From NCBI GenBank assembly GCA_008011715.2, contig CP136508.1, forward strand, positions 5,456,001-5,520,000: a DNA stretch of 64,000 nucleotides, written 5' to 3'. Under the pieces are notes generated by a model, which saw only the letters and a program-made list of their open reading frames with translations, ran no database searches and was not told the DNA's origin. A program made the position numbers and the translations under genes. Numbering within the stretch: the first letter of the stretch is position 1; every line of letters starts with the position of its first letter. Below are positions 35,855-45,450 of this stretch, piece after piece. Source of the stretch: [Empedobacter] haloabium (GTDB lineage Bacteria > Pseudomonadota > Gammaproteobacteria > Burkholderiales > Burkholderiaceae_D).

Positions 35855-38085
35855 CAGAACTCCTTGCGCGCCGTGATGCCGAAGTAGCGGCGATCGTCGC
35901 GCGGCACCGCGCGCGTGACGTAACCGGTGGCGCTGACGAGGTTCGTCGCATACGACTTGTCGGCCAGGTTCTTGCCGACCAGCGCCACCTTCCAGCCATT
36001 GGCGGACGACGAGAGCTCGATGGCCGCGTTGACGATGCCGTAGGCCGGCTGGATCGCATCGGGCGACTGGAACAGGTCGTATTGCGTGCGCGTCTGGTAC
36101 GAGTAATCGGCGCTGACGTCGGCGTTCCAGCCGTTCGCCAGCGGCAGCGCGTACGCTGCGCGCACGAAGCTCTTGAAGTGCGGCGCGAACGGCAGCGTCC
36201 TGCCGTTCAGGTTGCAGGATGCGGCGGCGGCCGGCGGGCAGTTGAACCGGTCGATGCGCGCGTCCGTGTAGGCCAGCGCGGCGCTGACGGTGACGCGATG
36301 GGTTGGCCGCGCGCTGACGTCGATCTCGGCGCCGCGCGTGGAGACGTCGCCCGCGTTGATGAGGCGCGTGACGACGGCACCGGCCACGGTGTCGTAGAAA
36401 TTGGCCTGGTAGTTCGCGTACCCGGCATGGAACAACGCCACGTTGACAGTCAACCGGCGCTCGAACGCGCTGCCCTTGATGCCGGCCTCGAACGAGTTCG
36501 ACGTCTCGGGGGCCAGCGCCAGTGCATCGCGCGGCAGCATGTTGAAGAACACGTTATAGGCCGGCCCCTTGTAGCCACGCGACCAGGTCGCGTACGCCGT
36601 CGCGTTGGCGGCCAGGTCGTGCTGCACGCCCAGCCGGCCCGAGTAACCCGTCTCGGACGTGTCGCCAGCGCTTTGCGTGCCCGGCTGTACGCCGGGGAAG
36701 GCCACCGTGCGTGTCGAGCTGCGGACGTGATCGTAGGCCAGCTCGTCGCGCGTCCAGCGCGCGCCGGCGATCAGGCGCCACGCCGGCGTCAGGTTGAAGG
36801 TGCCTTCGCCGAACAGCGCGTAGCTGTCGCTGTCGATGCCGTAGTCGGCGCGACCGCTGTCGGTGGCGCTCGTGGTGACGCCGGTGGTGACGATACGTCG
36901 GTACGTTTCGCGATCGCGCCCATGCAGGTAGAACGCGCCGGCCACGTATTCGACGGCCTGTCCGCGCGGCGACACCACGCGCAGCTCCTGCGATACCTGG
37001 CGGAAGTTGAGCGTGCCAATGTCGCGCGTGGCCGGATAGGCGCTCGTCACGCGCGCGACGTCGGCGCTGTTGCCGATCGGGGAAGTGGTCGTGCGCTGCG
37101 TATTGTCCCAGTCGCGCAAGGCCGTGATGAACGTGACCGTGTAGCCATCGCGGCGCCATTCGACCTGGGCCGAGATGCCCTTGTTGATGTCGGCGATGGC
37201 GTTGACCAGGTCGGCGTTGACCTGGCGGTTCTCGACGCCGGCGACGACGGGCAGCAGCGCCTGCGCAAAGGCCGCGCTGCTCTGGCGATACACCGTCTGC
37301 GTGGGCGTGCTGTCCGACTTCAGGTAATCCGCGATCAGCGCGATATCGAGGTCGGCGTTCGGCGTGAAGTCGAGCCGGCCGCGCACGCCGCGCCGCTCGT
37401 AGCCGTTGACCCTGCCGCCGCCCTGCACATTGTTGACGTTGCCGTCGTAGTCGGACAAAACGGCGCTGACCGCGCCACGCAGCACACCCGGCTTCAATGC
37501 CCCGGTGACGCCGGCGCGCACGCGCTTTTCCTTGCCCTGGTAGTAGGACGCGTCGACAAAGCCGCCGGACTGCTCGCTGGCCGCGCGGCTGACGATATTG
37601 AGCACGCCGGACGATGCGTTCTTGCCGAACAGCGTGCCCTGCGGCCCGCGCAGCACTTCGATGCGATCGATGTCGAGCAGGTCGATCGTGGCCTGGCCCG
37701 GGCGCGCGTAGACGACGCCGTCCACCACCGTGGACACGGTCGGTTCCACGCCGGGCGAGGTCGAGATGGTACCGATCCCCCGGACGAACAGGGTGGAATC
37801 CTTGTTACCGCCCTGCTGGCGGAACGTCGCGCTCGGCACTTCCTGCACCACCGTATCGATGCTGGTGCGGTTGCTGCGCTCGAGCCGTTCGCCATCGACC
37901 ACCGACACCGCCAGCGGTACCGACTGCAATGACGCGCTGCGGCGCGTGGCCGTCACCGTCACGCTGGCGACGGCCTCGCCCTGGCCGGCGTCAGCCGCAT
38001 CGTCTTCCGCGGCTCCCGCCAGTGCCGCACTCAACACCAAGCCGCTACCGACCGCGAACCGGACCCTTCCCGACTGCTTCCTCAT
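35854..38085 (-). CDS. TonB-dependent outer-membrane receptor
   Basis: A 743-residue receptor. A signal peptide (VRFAVGSGLVLSAALAGAA) is followed by a TonB-box-like VASVTVTATRR, a plug domain (PLAVSVVDGERLERSNRTSIDTVVQEVPSATFRQQGGNKDSTLFVRGIGT) and a 22-strand barrel ending ...RRYFGITARKEF with a C-terminal Phe. Its plug start resembles siderophore- and carbohydrate-type receptors, but the neighbours (flavin monooxygenase on the same transcript, LacI-type regulator divergent) suggest uptake of the monooxygenase substrate. The stop overlaps the monooxygenase ATG. Confidence 0.93.
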   Translation of the reverse strand: MRKQSGRVRFAVGSGLVLSAALAGAAEDDAADAGQGEAVASVTVTATRRSASLQSVPLAVSVVDGERLERSNRTSIDTVVQEVPSATFRQQGGNKDSTLFVRGIGTISTSPGVEPTVSTVVDGVVYARPGQATIDLLDIDRIEVLRGPQGTLFGKNASSGVLNIVSRAASEQSGGFVDASYYQGKEKRVRAGVTGALKPGVLRGAVSAVLSDYDGNVNNVQGGGRVNGYERRGVRGRLDFTPNADLDIALIADYLKSDSTPTQTVYRQSSAAFAQALLPVVAGVENRQVNADLVNAIADINKGISAQVEWRRDGYTVTFITALRDWDNTQRTTTSPIGNSADVARVTSAYPATRDIGTLNFRQVSQELRVVSPRGQAVEYVAGAFYLHGRDRETYRRIVTTGVTTSATDSGRADYGIDSDSYALFGEGTFNLTPAWRLIAGARWTRDELAYDHVRSSTRTVAFPGVQPGTQSAGDTSETGYSGRLGVQHDLAANATAYATWSRGYKGPAYNVFFNMLPRDALALAPETSNSFEAGIKGSAFERRLTVNVALFHAGYANYQANFYDTVAGAVVTRLINAGDVSTRGAEIDVSARPTHRVTVSAALAYTDARIDRFNCPPAAAASCNLNGRTLPFAPHFKSFVRAAYALPLANGWNADVSADYSYQTRTQYDLFQSPDAIQPAYGIVNAAIELSSSANGWKVALVGKNLADKSYATNLVSATGYVTRAVPRDDRRYFGITARKEF

Positions 38086-38133
38086 GACCTCTCCATATGC
38101 GAAAAACCGCGCTGCAAAGCCGGAAAACCAGCT

Positions 38134-38181
38134 TTGCTCCGGCCCCCTGCGCTGTTAAGATTTTTGTATGGTACCGATACC
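38134..38181 (+). promoter_or_regulatory. Promoter and LacI-type operator in the TonB-receptor/lacI divergent region
   Basis: TTGCTC (38134-38139), a 16-bp spacer and TAAGAT (38156-38161) are a plausible promoter reading into the LacI-family gene. Just downstream, GGTACCGATACC (38170-38181; GGTA-N4-TACC dyad, preceded by T) matches the general shape of LacI-family operators, so it may control both divergent transcripts. Confidence 0.5.
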
Positions 38182-38236
38182 GCCGCAGTGTCCGCGACGG
38201 TCAGAATGAAGTCAAAGAATTAAAAAAACCTTCGAT

Positions 38237-39289
38237 ATGTCGATTGAGAATATGAACCAACCCGCCCCACGCAAACGCCGCGGCGCCGGCCGCGCGACGA
38301 TCCACGACGTGGCCCGGCTGGCCGGCGTCGGCTCCATCACCGTGTCGCGCTACCTGAAGAAGAACGGTTACGTGTCGGCCGAACTGGGCGCGCGCATCGA
38401 CGCCGCCGTGGCGCAGCTGAACTACGTACCGAACCTCGTCGCCGGCGGCCTCGCTTCGGCGCGTGGCAAGATCGTCGGCATGGTCATTCCGAACATCTCC
38501 GGTCCCATTTTCGCCCCCACCATCCAGAGCTTTTCCGACACGCTCAATCGTCATGGCTACCAGGTGCTGCTGGCGTCGAGCTACTTCTCGGCGGAGCAGG
38601 AGGAAAACGCCGTGCGCACGTTTCTCGGCTGGTCGCCGGCGGCGCTGGTCGTCACGGGCCGCTTCCACACCAAGGGCACGGAAGCGTTGCTGACCGGCGC
38701 TGGCGTTCCCGTCGTCGAGACCTGGGACTACCATCCGCGCCGCAAGCCGATCCAGGTGGGCTACTCGAATGCCGAGGTGGGCGCGCAATCGGCGCGCTAT
38801 CTGCTGGACAAGGGTTACCGCCGCATCGCCTATGTGCTCAACAGCGCGGCGGGCGACCTGAGCGCGGTGGACCGGCGCGACGGCTACGCCGCCATACTGC
38901 GCGAGCACGGCCTGGAACCGTGGACCTACACGCCGACGGAACCGGCGCCGTTCGACGCGGGCCGCCAGGCACTGGAGGCGCTGACCCGTGGCCGGCGCAA
39001 GGCCGATGCCATCGTGTTCGCCAACGACAACCTCGCCGCCGGCGCCCTGCTGGCGTCGCAGCGCGCCGGCATGCACGTGCCCGAACAGTGCGCGCTGATG
39101 GGCTTCGGCGATTACGCGTTCTCGCCACTGCTGTTGCCCAGCCTGACGACGATCCGCCCGCCCGGCCGCGAGATCGGCGAACTGGCCGCGCGCCGCATCC
39201 TGCAGGCGTTGGGTGAGCTCGAGCCGGACCGGCGCAACGGCCGCTTGAATTTGCTCGACTGCGAGCTGCTGGCGCGCGAGAGCGCCTGA
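38237..39289 (+). CDS. LacI-family transcriptional regulator
   Basis: A 350-residue LacI/GalR repressor. A helix-turn-helix (about residues 19-42, ATIHDVARLAGVGSITVSRYLKKNG) and hinge helix (VPNLVAGGLASARG) precede a periplasmic-binding-protein-like effector domain (IVGMVIPNISGPIFAPTIQSFSDTLNRHGYQVLL...). It closely follows the GntR/gluconate-type branch in sequence style (RGAGRATIHDVARLAGVGSITVSRYL), but the effector cannot be told from sequence. Divergent from the TonB receptor and 17 bp upstream of the sulfonate-binding protein gene, it likely regulates both. Confidence 0.93.
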   Translation: MSIENMNQPAPRKRRGAGRATIHDVARLAGVGSITVSRYLKKNGYVSAELGARIDAAVAQLNYVPNLVAGGLASARGKIVGMVIPNISGPIFAPTIQSFSDTLNRHGYQVLLASSYFSAEQEENAVRTFLGWSPAALVVTGRFHTKGTEALLTGAGVPVVETWDYHPRRKPIQVGYSNAEVGAQSARYLLDKGYRRIAYVLNSAAGDLSAVDRRDGYAAILREHGLEPWTYTPTEPAPFDAGRQALEALTRGRRKADAIVFANDNLAAGALLASQRAGMHVPEQCALMGFGDYAFSPLLLPSLTTIRPPGREIGELAARRILQALGELEPDRRNGRLNLLDCELLARESA

Positions 39290-39306
39290 CCCCGACTGGA
39301 GAGACC

Positions 39307-40230
39307 ATGCAACGACTGCTTACCCTGTTCTTCACCCTCATGTTGGCCGGCACCGCCCACGCCGCGGACACGCTGCGGATCGGCTTCCAGAAAGGGGGCG
39401 GCCTGCTGACGCTGCTCAAGCAGCAAGGCGCCGTCGAGAAGGCGCTGCCCGGCACCACGGTGCGCTGGATCGAATTCCCGACCGGACCGCAGTTGCTGGA
39501 GGCGCTCAACGCCGGCAGCATCGACTTCGGCACGACCGGCGCCCCGCCGCCCATCTTCGCGCAGGCCGCGGGCATCGATGTCGTTTACGTGGGCGCGGAG
39601 CCGCCGCCCGTGCAGGGCGAGGCCATCGTCGTCAAGCCGGGCTCGCCGATCCGCACCGTCGCCCAGCTGAAGGGCAAGAAGGTGGTGTTCGCCAAGGGCT
39701 CCGGTTCGCACCTGCTGCTGGTGGCGGCGCTGAACCGGGCCGGCTTGTCGCTGCGCGATGTGCAGCCGGTGTTCCTGGGTCCTGCGGAGGCGCGCGCCGC
39801 CTTCGATGGCGGCAGCGTGGACGCGTGGGTGGTGTGGGACCCGTACCTGGCGGCGGCGCAGAAGGCCTACCACGCGCGCGTCGTGGCGGACTACACCGGC
39901 CTGCCGCAGGCCAACGGCTTCTACCTGGCCTCGCGCGCCTTGACGCAGCGCTCACCGCGCACGATCGGCGTGCTGCTGGAGCAGATCGCGGCGGCGGGGC
40001 AGTGGGCCAATACACACCAGCAAGAGATGATCGCGCTGATGGCGCCGCAGGTAGGCGTGCCGGCGGATGTCATCGCGACGTGGCTGGGCCGCGCGCATGC
40101 GGGCGTGACGCCGGTGACGCCCGCCATCGCGGCCAACCAGCAGCGGGTGGCCGACCTGTTCTACCGCGAGAAGCTGATTCCGCGGCCGGTGACGGTGGCT
40201 GGGCAGGTGTGGAGCTGGCAGCGCAGGTGA
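39307..40230 (+). CDS. Aliphatic sulfonate-type ABC substrate-binding protein (SsuA-like)
   Basis: A 307-residue periplasmic binding protein of the SsuA/TauA/NMT1 type. A signal peptide (LLTLFFTLMLAGTAHA) is followed by LRIGFQKGGGLLTLLKQQGAVEKAL, WIEFPTGPQLLEALNAGSIDFGTTGAPPPIFAQAAG and the lobe-two VVKPGSPIRTVAQLKGKKVVFAKGSGSH. It would deliver alkanesulfonates or sulfate esters to an inner-membrane ABC transporter. No permease or ATPase gene follows it, so it must share a transporter encoded elsewhere. It is the second gene after the LacI-type regulator. Confidence 0.92.
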   Translation: MQRLLTLFFTLMLAGTAHAADTLRIGFQKGGGLLTLLKQQGAVEKALPGTTVRWIEFPTGPQLLEALNAGSIDFGTTGAPPPIFAQAAGIDVVYVGAEPPPVQGEAIVVKPGSPIRTVAQLKGKKVVFAKGSGSHLLLVAALNRAGLSLRDVQPVFLGPAEARAAFDGGSVDAWVVWDPYLAAAQKAYHARVVADYTGLPQANGFYLASRALTQRSPRTIGVLLEQIAAAGQWANTHQQEMIALMAPQVGVPADVIATWLGRAHAGVTPVTPAIAANQQRVADLFYREKLIPRPVTVAGQVWSWQRR

Positions 40231-40290
40231 GCCTTGCTGACGGCTGTTGCGACCCGGGGTTCGCTGGCTGATCCGAGGCGAAACCCGATG

Positions 40291-40343
40291 GTGTCAGGCA
40301 CCTGTTTGCGGGTCGTCGACCCGCAAACAGGTGCCTGACACCA
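40291..40343. repeat. GGTGTCAGGCACC palindromic repeat H
   Basis: Two 26-bp arms, each beginning GGTGTCAGGCACCTGTTTGC, around a single central T. It is of a different sequence family from the GGGG-core repeats, and the GGTGTCAGGCACC core has been noted as an abundant dispersed element in many bacterial genomes. It lies between convergent genes at the right edge of the sulfur-type insert. Confidence 0.92.
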
Positions 40344-40354
40344 GGCGTCTTGTT

Positions 40355-40786
40355 TCAGTGGTGATGGCCGCAGGCGTGCGGCTTGCCGGCGGCGCCCGGC
40401 AGCACCGTGCCCGGCTCGCGCCCACTGTCGCCGTCGAAGCCTGCGGCATGCAGGCGGGCCATGTAGTCGGCCCAGCGCTCCTCGAGGTTCGCGCCCAGGT
40501 CGTACAGATATTCCCAGGTGTACAGGCCCGAATCGTGGCCGTCGCTGAACGTGGGCTTGACGGCGTAGTTGCCGACCGGTTGCAGGTCCAGCAGGGTGAC
40601 GTCGCGCTTGCCGACCTGCAGCACTTCCTGGCCGGCGCCGTGGCCGCGCACTTCGGCCGATGGCGAATACACCCGCAGCAGCTCCAGCGGGATGTTGAAC
40701 GTGCGGTCGTCGTCGAAGCCGATCTCGAGGACGCGCGATTTGTTGTGGACGGTCAGGCCGGTGCAGGCAGGCATGGTGGAGCTCAT
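40355..40786 (-). CDS. DUF971 domain-containing protein
   Basis: A 143-residue protein carrying a DUF971 (gamma-butyrobetaine hydroxylase N-terminal-like) zinc/iron-binding module: VLEIGFDDDRTFNIPLELLRVYSPSAEVRG, VTLLDLQPVGNYAVKPTFSDGHDSGLYTWEYL. The C-terminal tail ends with HACGHHH, a likely metal-binding sequence. The function is not established; DUF971 genes of betaproteobacteria usually lie directly beside ubiE, here about 6 kb away. The ATG overlaps the HIT stop. Confidence 0.9.
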   Translation of the reverse strand: MSSTMPACTGLTVHNKSRVLEIGFDDDRTFNIPLELLRVYSPSAEVRGHGAGQEVLQVGKRDVTLLDLQPVGNYAVKPTFSDGHDSGLYTWEYLYDLGANLEERWADYMARLHAAGFDGDSGREPGTVLPGAAGKPHACGHHH

Positions 40787-41214
40787 TTCAGTTGGTCGAT
40801 GATGGCCGCGTGCAGCCGAGGCAGCAAAGCGGCACGCGCTTGCAGCGCCTCGGGCAACGCGTCGCGCTGGCGCGCACCCCACGTGGGGTTCGGGAAGTGC
40901 GCGTCGTCAGTGTAACGCGGGATGACATGCCAGTGCACGTGCGGCGTCATGTTGCCGAAGCTGGCCAGGTTGACCTTATCGGGCGCCATGACCGCGCGTT
41001 GGGCCTCCTCGACGGCGAAGACCGCCGCCATCACGTGCGCGCGCTCGGCCGGCGCCAGGTCCGTCATCTCCTTGACGTGCGCCTTCCAGACCACGCGCGT
41101 GAAGCCGGGGTAGCCCGGCTCGTCGACGGCGACCACCGCCAGCCGGTCATCCTGCCAGACGACCGCGCCGGCGGGCGGCGCCGCCAACAGCTGGCACAGG
41201 TCGCACGCGCTCAC
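40783..41214 (-). CDS. HIT-family hydrolase
   Basis: A 143-residue histidine-triad protein. The catalytic HxHxHxx motif is in [14 protein letters not shown] near residue 93-103, preceded by the [15 protein letters not shown] segment that closes the nucleotide pocket. HIT proteins hydrolyse nucleoside phosphoramidates and related adenylates. The GTG start overlaps the stop of the FAD/Fe-S oxidoreductase (GTGA) and the stop overlaps the DUF971 ATG, so all three are translationally coupled. A longer in-frame region upstream lies inside the oxidoreductase gene and was not used. Confidence 0.92.
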   Translation of the reverse strand: MSACDLCQLLAAPPAGAVVWQDDRLAVVAVDEPGYPGFTRVVWKAHVKEMTDLAPAERAHVMAAVFAVEEAQRAVMAPDKVNLASFGNMTPHVHWHVIPRYTDDAHFPNPTWGARQRDALPEALQARAALLPRLHAAIIDQLK

Positions 41215-44200
41215 ACCAGCACCCGCTCGATGCCGCCGTCGTTGGCGCGCCTGACGTAGTCCGGCAGCCAGTTCTCGCCCAGCAGGTGCTTGGCGATCTC
41301 GACGACGATGTAGTCGGCCGTCGTACCGGAGTCCTCGTTGTAGCGCGACAGGCCCTGCAGGCAGGACGGGCAGCTCGTCAGGATCTTGACGTTGCCGTCG
41401 AAGCCGTCGGCGCGCAGCTTGTCCGAGCCCTTGACCATCTCCTCTTCCTTGCGGAAGCGCACCTGCGTGGAGATGTCCGGCCGCGTCACGGCCAGGGTGC
41501 CCGACTCGCCGCAGCAACGGTCGTTCTTCTCGATCTTGACGCTGTCCACGGTCTGCACCAGCGCATTGACCGTCTTGACGGGGTCCTGCAGCTTCATCGG
41601 CGTGTGGCACGGATCGTGGTACATGTAGCGCGTGCCGGTCACGCCTTCCAGTTTCACGCCCTTCTCCAGCAGGTACTCGTGGATGTCCATGATGCGGCAG
41701 CCCGGGAAGATCTTCTCGAACTCGTACGTGGACAGCTGGTCGTAGCAGGTGCCGCAGGAGACCAGCACCGTCTTGATGTCCAGGTAGTTCAAGGTGTTCG
41801 CCATGCGGTGGAACAGGACGCGGTTATCCGTCATCATCTTCTCCGCCTTGTCGTAGTCGCCGGAGCCGCGCTGCGGATAGCCGCAGCACAGGTAGCCCGG
41901 CGGCAGGACCGTCTGCACGCCCACTTCCCACAGCATGGCCTGCGTGGCCAGGCCGACCTGCGAGAACAGCCGCTCCGAGCCGCAGCCGGGGAAGTAGAAC
42001 ACCGCTTCCGTATTGGCATTGGTCTTCTTCGGATCGCGGATGATCGGGATCATCTTGTTGTCCTCGATGTCCAGCAGCGCGCGCGCGGACTTCTTGGGCA
42101 GGTTGCCCGGCATCTTCTTGTTGATGAAGTGGATGACCTGTTCGCGCACGGGCGGCTTGCCGGTCGTCGGCGGCGGTGCCTTGGTCTGCGCGCGCGCAAC
42201 CTTCTTGAACACCTCGTTGCCCAGGCGCTGGGCCTTGTAGCCCCAGCCGATCATGGTCTGGCGCGCCGCGTTGATCGTGCCCGGATCGGTCGCGTTCAGG
42301 AAGAACATCGACGCGGCCTTGCCGGGGTTGAAGGAACGCTTGTCCATCTTGCGCAAGAGGTTACGCATGTTCATCGACACGTCGCCGAAGTCGATGTTGA
42401 CCGGGCACGGCGTCACGCACTTGTGGCACACGGTGCAGTGGTCGGCCACGTCCTCGAACTCCTCCCAGTGGCGGATCGAGATGCCGCGGCGGGTCTGCTC
42501 CTCGTACAGGAACGCCTCGATCAGCGACGACGTGGCGAGGATCTTGTCGCGCGGCGAATACAGCAGGTTGGCGCGCGGGATGTGCGTGTTGCAGACCGGC
42601 TTGCACTTGCCGCAGCGCAGGCAGTCCTTGATGCTGTTGGCGATCTCGCCGATGTCGCTCTGCTGCATGATCAGCGACTCGTGACCCATCAGACCGAACG
42701 ACGGTGTGTAGGCGTTGCGCAGGTCCGCATCCATGCCCGGCAGGTTCAGCAGCTTGCCCTTGTTGAAGCGCCCTTCCGGGTCCACGCGCAGCTTGTAGTC
42801 GCGGAACTCGCCGATTTCCTCTTCGGTCAGGAACTCCAGCTTCGTGATGCCGATGCCGTGCTCGCCCGAGATGACGCCGTTCAGCGAACGGGCCAGCCGC
42901 ATGATGCGGGCCACGGCCTGGTGCGCGTCCTGCAGCATCTCGTAATGGTCCGAGTTGACCGGCAGGTTGGTGTGCACGTTGCCGTCGCCGGCGTGCATGT
43001 GCAGCGCCACGAACACGCGGCCGCGCAGCACGGTCTTGTGGATCGCCGCCGCCTCATCCAGGATCAGCTTGAACGCGGCGCCGTTGAAGATCTGGCGCAG
43101 CGGTGCGCGCAGCTCCTGCTTCCAGCTGACGCGCACGGTGCGGTCCTGCACGATATCGAACAACGTGGCCTGCGGCTGCGTTTGCAGGCGCTGTTCGAAC
43201 GCGCCGCCCAGCTCCTCCAGGCCCAGCTGATACAGCTCGACGCGGGCGTCCGCCAGCGGCTTGTCCAGGTTCGCCAGCAGGTAGGTCCAGCGTGCCTGCA
43301 CCTGCTCGATCAGCGCCAGCGCCTGCTGCGGGCGTTCGCCCAGCATCTCGGCGTCGCCGACCTTGTCGTCGCTGGCGTCGTCGCTCTTGCCGATCGGGAG
43401 GTTGCCGGCGGCGATGAACGCGCGCAGCGCCTCGGCGAACTGCAGCTTGTTCTTGATCGACAGCTCGATGTTGATGCGCTCGATGCCGTCGGTGTACTCG
43501 CCCATCCGGTTCAGCGGAATGACGACGTCCTCGTTGATCTTGAACGCGTTGGTGTGCTTGGCAATCGCCGCCGTGCGGGCGCGGTCGAGCCAGAACTTCT
43601 TGCGCGCTTCCGGGCTGACGGCCACGAAGCCTTCGCCCACGCGGGTGTTCGCCAGGCGCACCACTTCCGAGGCGGCCAGCGCGACCGCGTCTTCGTTGTC
43701 ACCGACGATGTCGCCGAACAGCGCCATCTTCGGCAGCACCCCGCGCTTGGACTTGGTGGCATAGCCGACCGCGCGCAGGTAGCGCTCGTCCAGGTGCTCC
43801 AGGCCGGCCAGGCGCAAGGTGGCGAACTGCTCGCCCTGCGCGGGCAGGCCGTCCAGGTAGTCCTTGATCTCGACGATCGACGGGATCGCGTCGCGCGCCT
43901 GGCCGAAGAACTCGAGGCAGACGGTGCGCGTAAACTTCGGCATCTTGTGCAGGATCCAGCGCGCCGACGTGATCAGGCCATCGCAGCCTTCCTTCTGAAT
44001 GCCCGGCAGGCCGGCCAGGAATTTGTCGGTGACGTCCTTGCCCAGGCCCTCCTTGCGGAACTTGCGGCCGGCGATCTCCAGGATCTCCGTCTTGAAGGGC
44101 GCGCCCTTCGCTTCGCCCTTGGCGTTAGGATGCGTCCACTCCAGCTGGAAGCGGGCCACCGGCGCGTCGTGGATCTTCGACAGGTTATGGTCCAGGCGCG

Positions 44201-45224
44201 TGACCTCGAGCCAGTCGCCGTTCGGGTCGACCATGCGCCACGAGGCCAGGTTGTCCAGCGCCGTGCCCCACAGCACGGCCTTCTTGCCGCCCGCGTTCAT
44301 CGCGATGTTCCCGCCGATGCAGGAGGCGTGCGCGGAAGTCGGGTCGACGGCGAACACGAAGCCGGCCTTCTCGGCCGCTTCCGACACCTTGTTGGTGATG
44401 ACACCCGCTTCCGAGTAAATGGTCGCGTATTCGCGGTCCACGCCCGGCAGCACCTTCATCTCGACCTGGCCGAGCGTCAGCAGCTTTTCCGTGTTGATCA
44501 CGGCCGACATCGGCGACAGCGGAATGGCGCCGCCGGTGTAGCCGGTACCGCCGCCGCGCGGGATGATCGTCAGTCCCAGCTCGATGCAGCCTTTCACCAG
44601 GCCGGCCATCTCGTCTTCCGTGTCCGGCGTCAGCACCACGAACGGATACTCGACGCGCCAGTCGGTGGCGTCGGTCACGTGGGTGATGCGCTTCATGCCG
44701 TCGAAGCGGATGTTGTGCTTGTCCGTGTAGCGCGACAGCACCTTGACCGCGCGCTTGCGCAGGTCGTACATCTGGCGGAATTCCTCGCCGAAGTCGGCCA
44801 CGGCCTTGTTGGCGGCGGCCAGCAGCTTCTCGACGTTGCCGCTGCGGCGCGCGGCGTCGCCGCCCGCTTCGTCGGCATCGACCGTCAGGCGGCGCTTGTC
44901 CACCTCGGCCAGGCGGTGATGCAGCGCGTCGATCAGCGCCTGGCGGCGCTTCGGATTGTCCAGCAGGTCGTCCTGCAGGTAGGGATTGCGGCGCACGACC
45001 CAGATGTCGCCCAGCACTTCGTACAGCATGCGCGCCGAGCGGCCGGTCTGGCGGGCGCCGCGCAGCTCGTCCAGCAGTTGCCAGGACTCTTCCCCCAACA
45101 GGCGGATGACGATTTCGCGGTCGGAAAACGACGTGTAGTTGTAGGGAATTTCACGGACGCGGCTCGGTGCATGACCGTCGGGAGATTCGGCGAGAAGTGC
45201 CTGGATTTGTGCTGGGGCGTTCAT
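41211..45224 (-). CDS. FAD/Fe-S oxidoreductase, D-lactate dehydrogenase-like, with DUF3683 N terminus
   Basis: A 1337-residue flavo-iron-sulfur enzyme. An N-terminal DUF3683 (about 20-170) is followed by a PCMH-type FAD-binding domain ([28 protein letters not shown]), a flavin oxidase C-terminal domain ([35 protein letters not shown]), and two 4Fe-4S motifs ([23 protein letters not shown]). Two CCG domains end the protein ([27 protein letters not shown]). It oxidises an alpha-hydroxy acid, most likely D-lactate or a relative, passing electrons towards the quinone pool. It is the first gene of the three-gene overlapping unit and is widely conserved in Burkholderiales. Confidence 0.93.
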   Translation of the reverse strand: MNAPAQIQALLAESPDGHAPSRVREIPYNYTSFSDREIVIRLLGEESWQLLDELRGARQTGRSARMLYEVLGDIWVVRRNPYLQDDLLDNPKRRQALIDALHHRLAEVDKRRLTVDADEAGGDAARRSGNVEKLLAAANKAVADFGEEFRQMYDLRKRAVKVLSRYTDKHNIRFDGMKRITHVTDATDWRVEYPFVVLTPDTEDEMAGLVKGCIELGLTIIPRGGGTGYTGGAIPLSPMSAVINTEKLLTLGQVEMKVLPGVDREYATIYSEAGVITNKVSEAAEKAGFVFAVDPTSAHASCIGGNIAMNAGGKKAVLWGTALDNLASWRMVDPNGDWLEVTRLDHNLSKIHDAPVARFQLEWTHPNAKGEAKGAPFKTEILEIAGRKFRKEGLGKDVTDKFLAGLPGIQKEGCDGLITSARWILHKMPKFTRTVCLEFFGQARDAIPSIVEIKDYLDGLPAQGEQFATLRLAGLEHLDERYLRAVGYATKSKRGVLPKMALFGDIVGDNEDAVALAASEVVRLANTRVGEGFVAVSPEARKKFWLDRARTAAIAKHTNAFKINEDVVIPLNRMGEYTDGIERINIELSIKNKLQFAEALRAFIAAGNLPIGKSDDASDDKVGDAEMLGERPQQALALIEQVQARWTYLLANLDKPLADARVELYQLGLEELGGAFEQRLQTQPQATLFDIVQDRTVRVSWKQELRAPLRQIFNGAAFKLILDEAAAIHKTVLRGRVFVALHMHAGDGNVHTNLPVNSDHYEMLQDAHQAVARIMRLARSLNGVISGEHGIGITKLEFLTEEEIGEFRDYKLRVDPEGRFNKGKLLNLPGMDADLRNAYTPSFGLMGHESLIMQQSDIGEIANSIKDCLRCGKCKPVCNTHIPRANLLYSPRDKILATSSLIEAFLYEEQTRRGISIRHWEEFEDVADHCTVCHKCVTPCPVNIDFGDVSMNMRNLLRKMDKRSFNPGKAASMFFLNATDPGTINAARQTMIGWGYKAQRLGNEVFKKVARAQTKAPPPTTGKPPVREQVIHFINKKMPGNLPKKSARALLDIEDNKMIPIIRDPKKTNANTEAVFYFPGCGSERLFSQVGLATQAMLWEVGVQTVLPPGYLCCGYPQRGSGDYDKAEKMMTDNRVLFHRMANTLNYLDIKTVLVSCGTCYDQLSTYEFEKIFPGCRIMDIHEYLLEKGVKLEGVTGTRYMYHDPCHTPMKLQDPVKTVNALVQTVDSVKIEKNDRCCGESGTLAVTRPDISTQVRFRKEEEMVKGSDKLRADGFDGNVKILTSCPSCLQGLSRYNEDSGTTADYIVVEIAKHLLGENWLPDYVRRANDGGIERVLV

Positions 45225-45450
45225 TATGCTGGAGGAACAGAAGACGCTAGGAGGGCCATTCTAGCGTATTGCGGCGCACAACGCGGCAACAGCCCTCGGT
45301 TTGGCCGGGGTTCCGTTAACGTCAAGTGACAGAATAATATTTGGAGGAATATCCGCCGACAGCCTCTGCTGACGGTTTCACAAGCTTGCAATAACGAAAA
45401 TTCGTCGTTGTAGTGGAATTACAAAATAAGCTGCAGCGCAAGATGGCGCA

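Noticed and set aside
41286..45329. Very long plus-strand open frame of over 1300 codons opposite the FAD/Fe-S oxidoreductase
   Set aside because: It is a shadow of high-GC codon bias: the minus strand shows clear FAD-binding and Fe-S motifs, whereas the plus frame is Arg/His/Gln-rich without any domain and has no ribosome-binding site.
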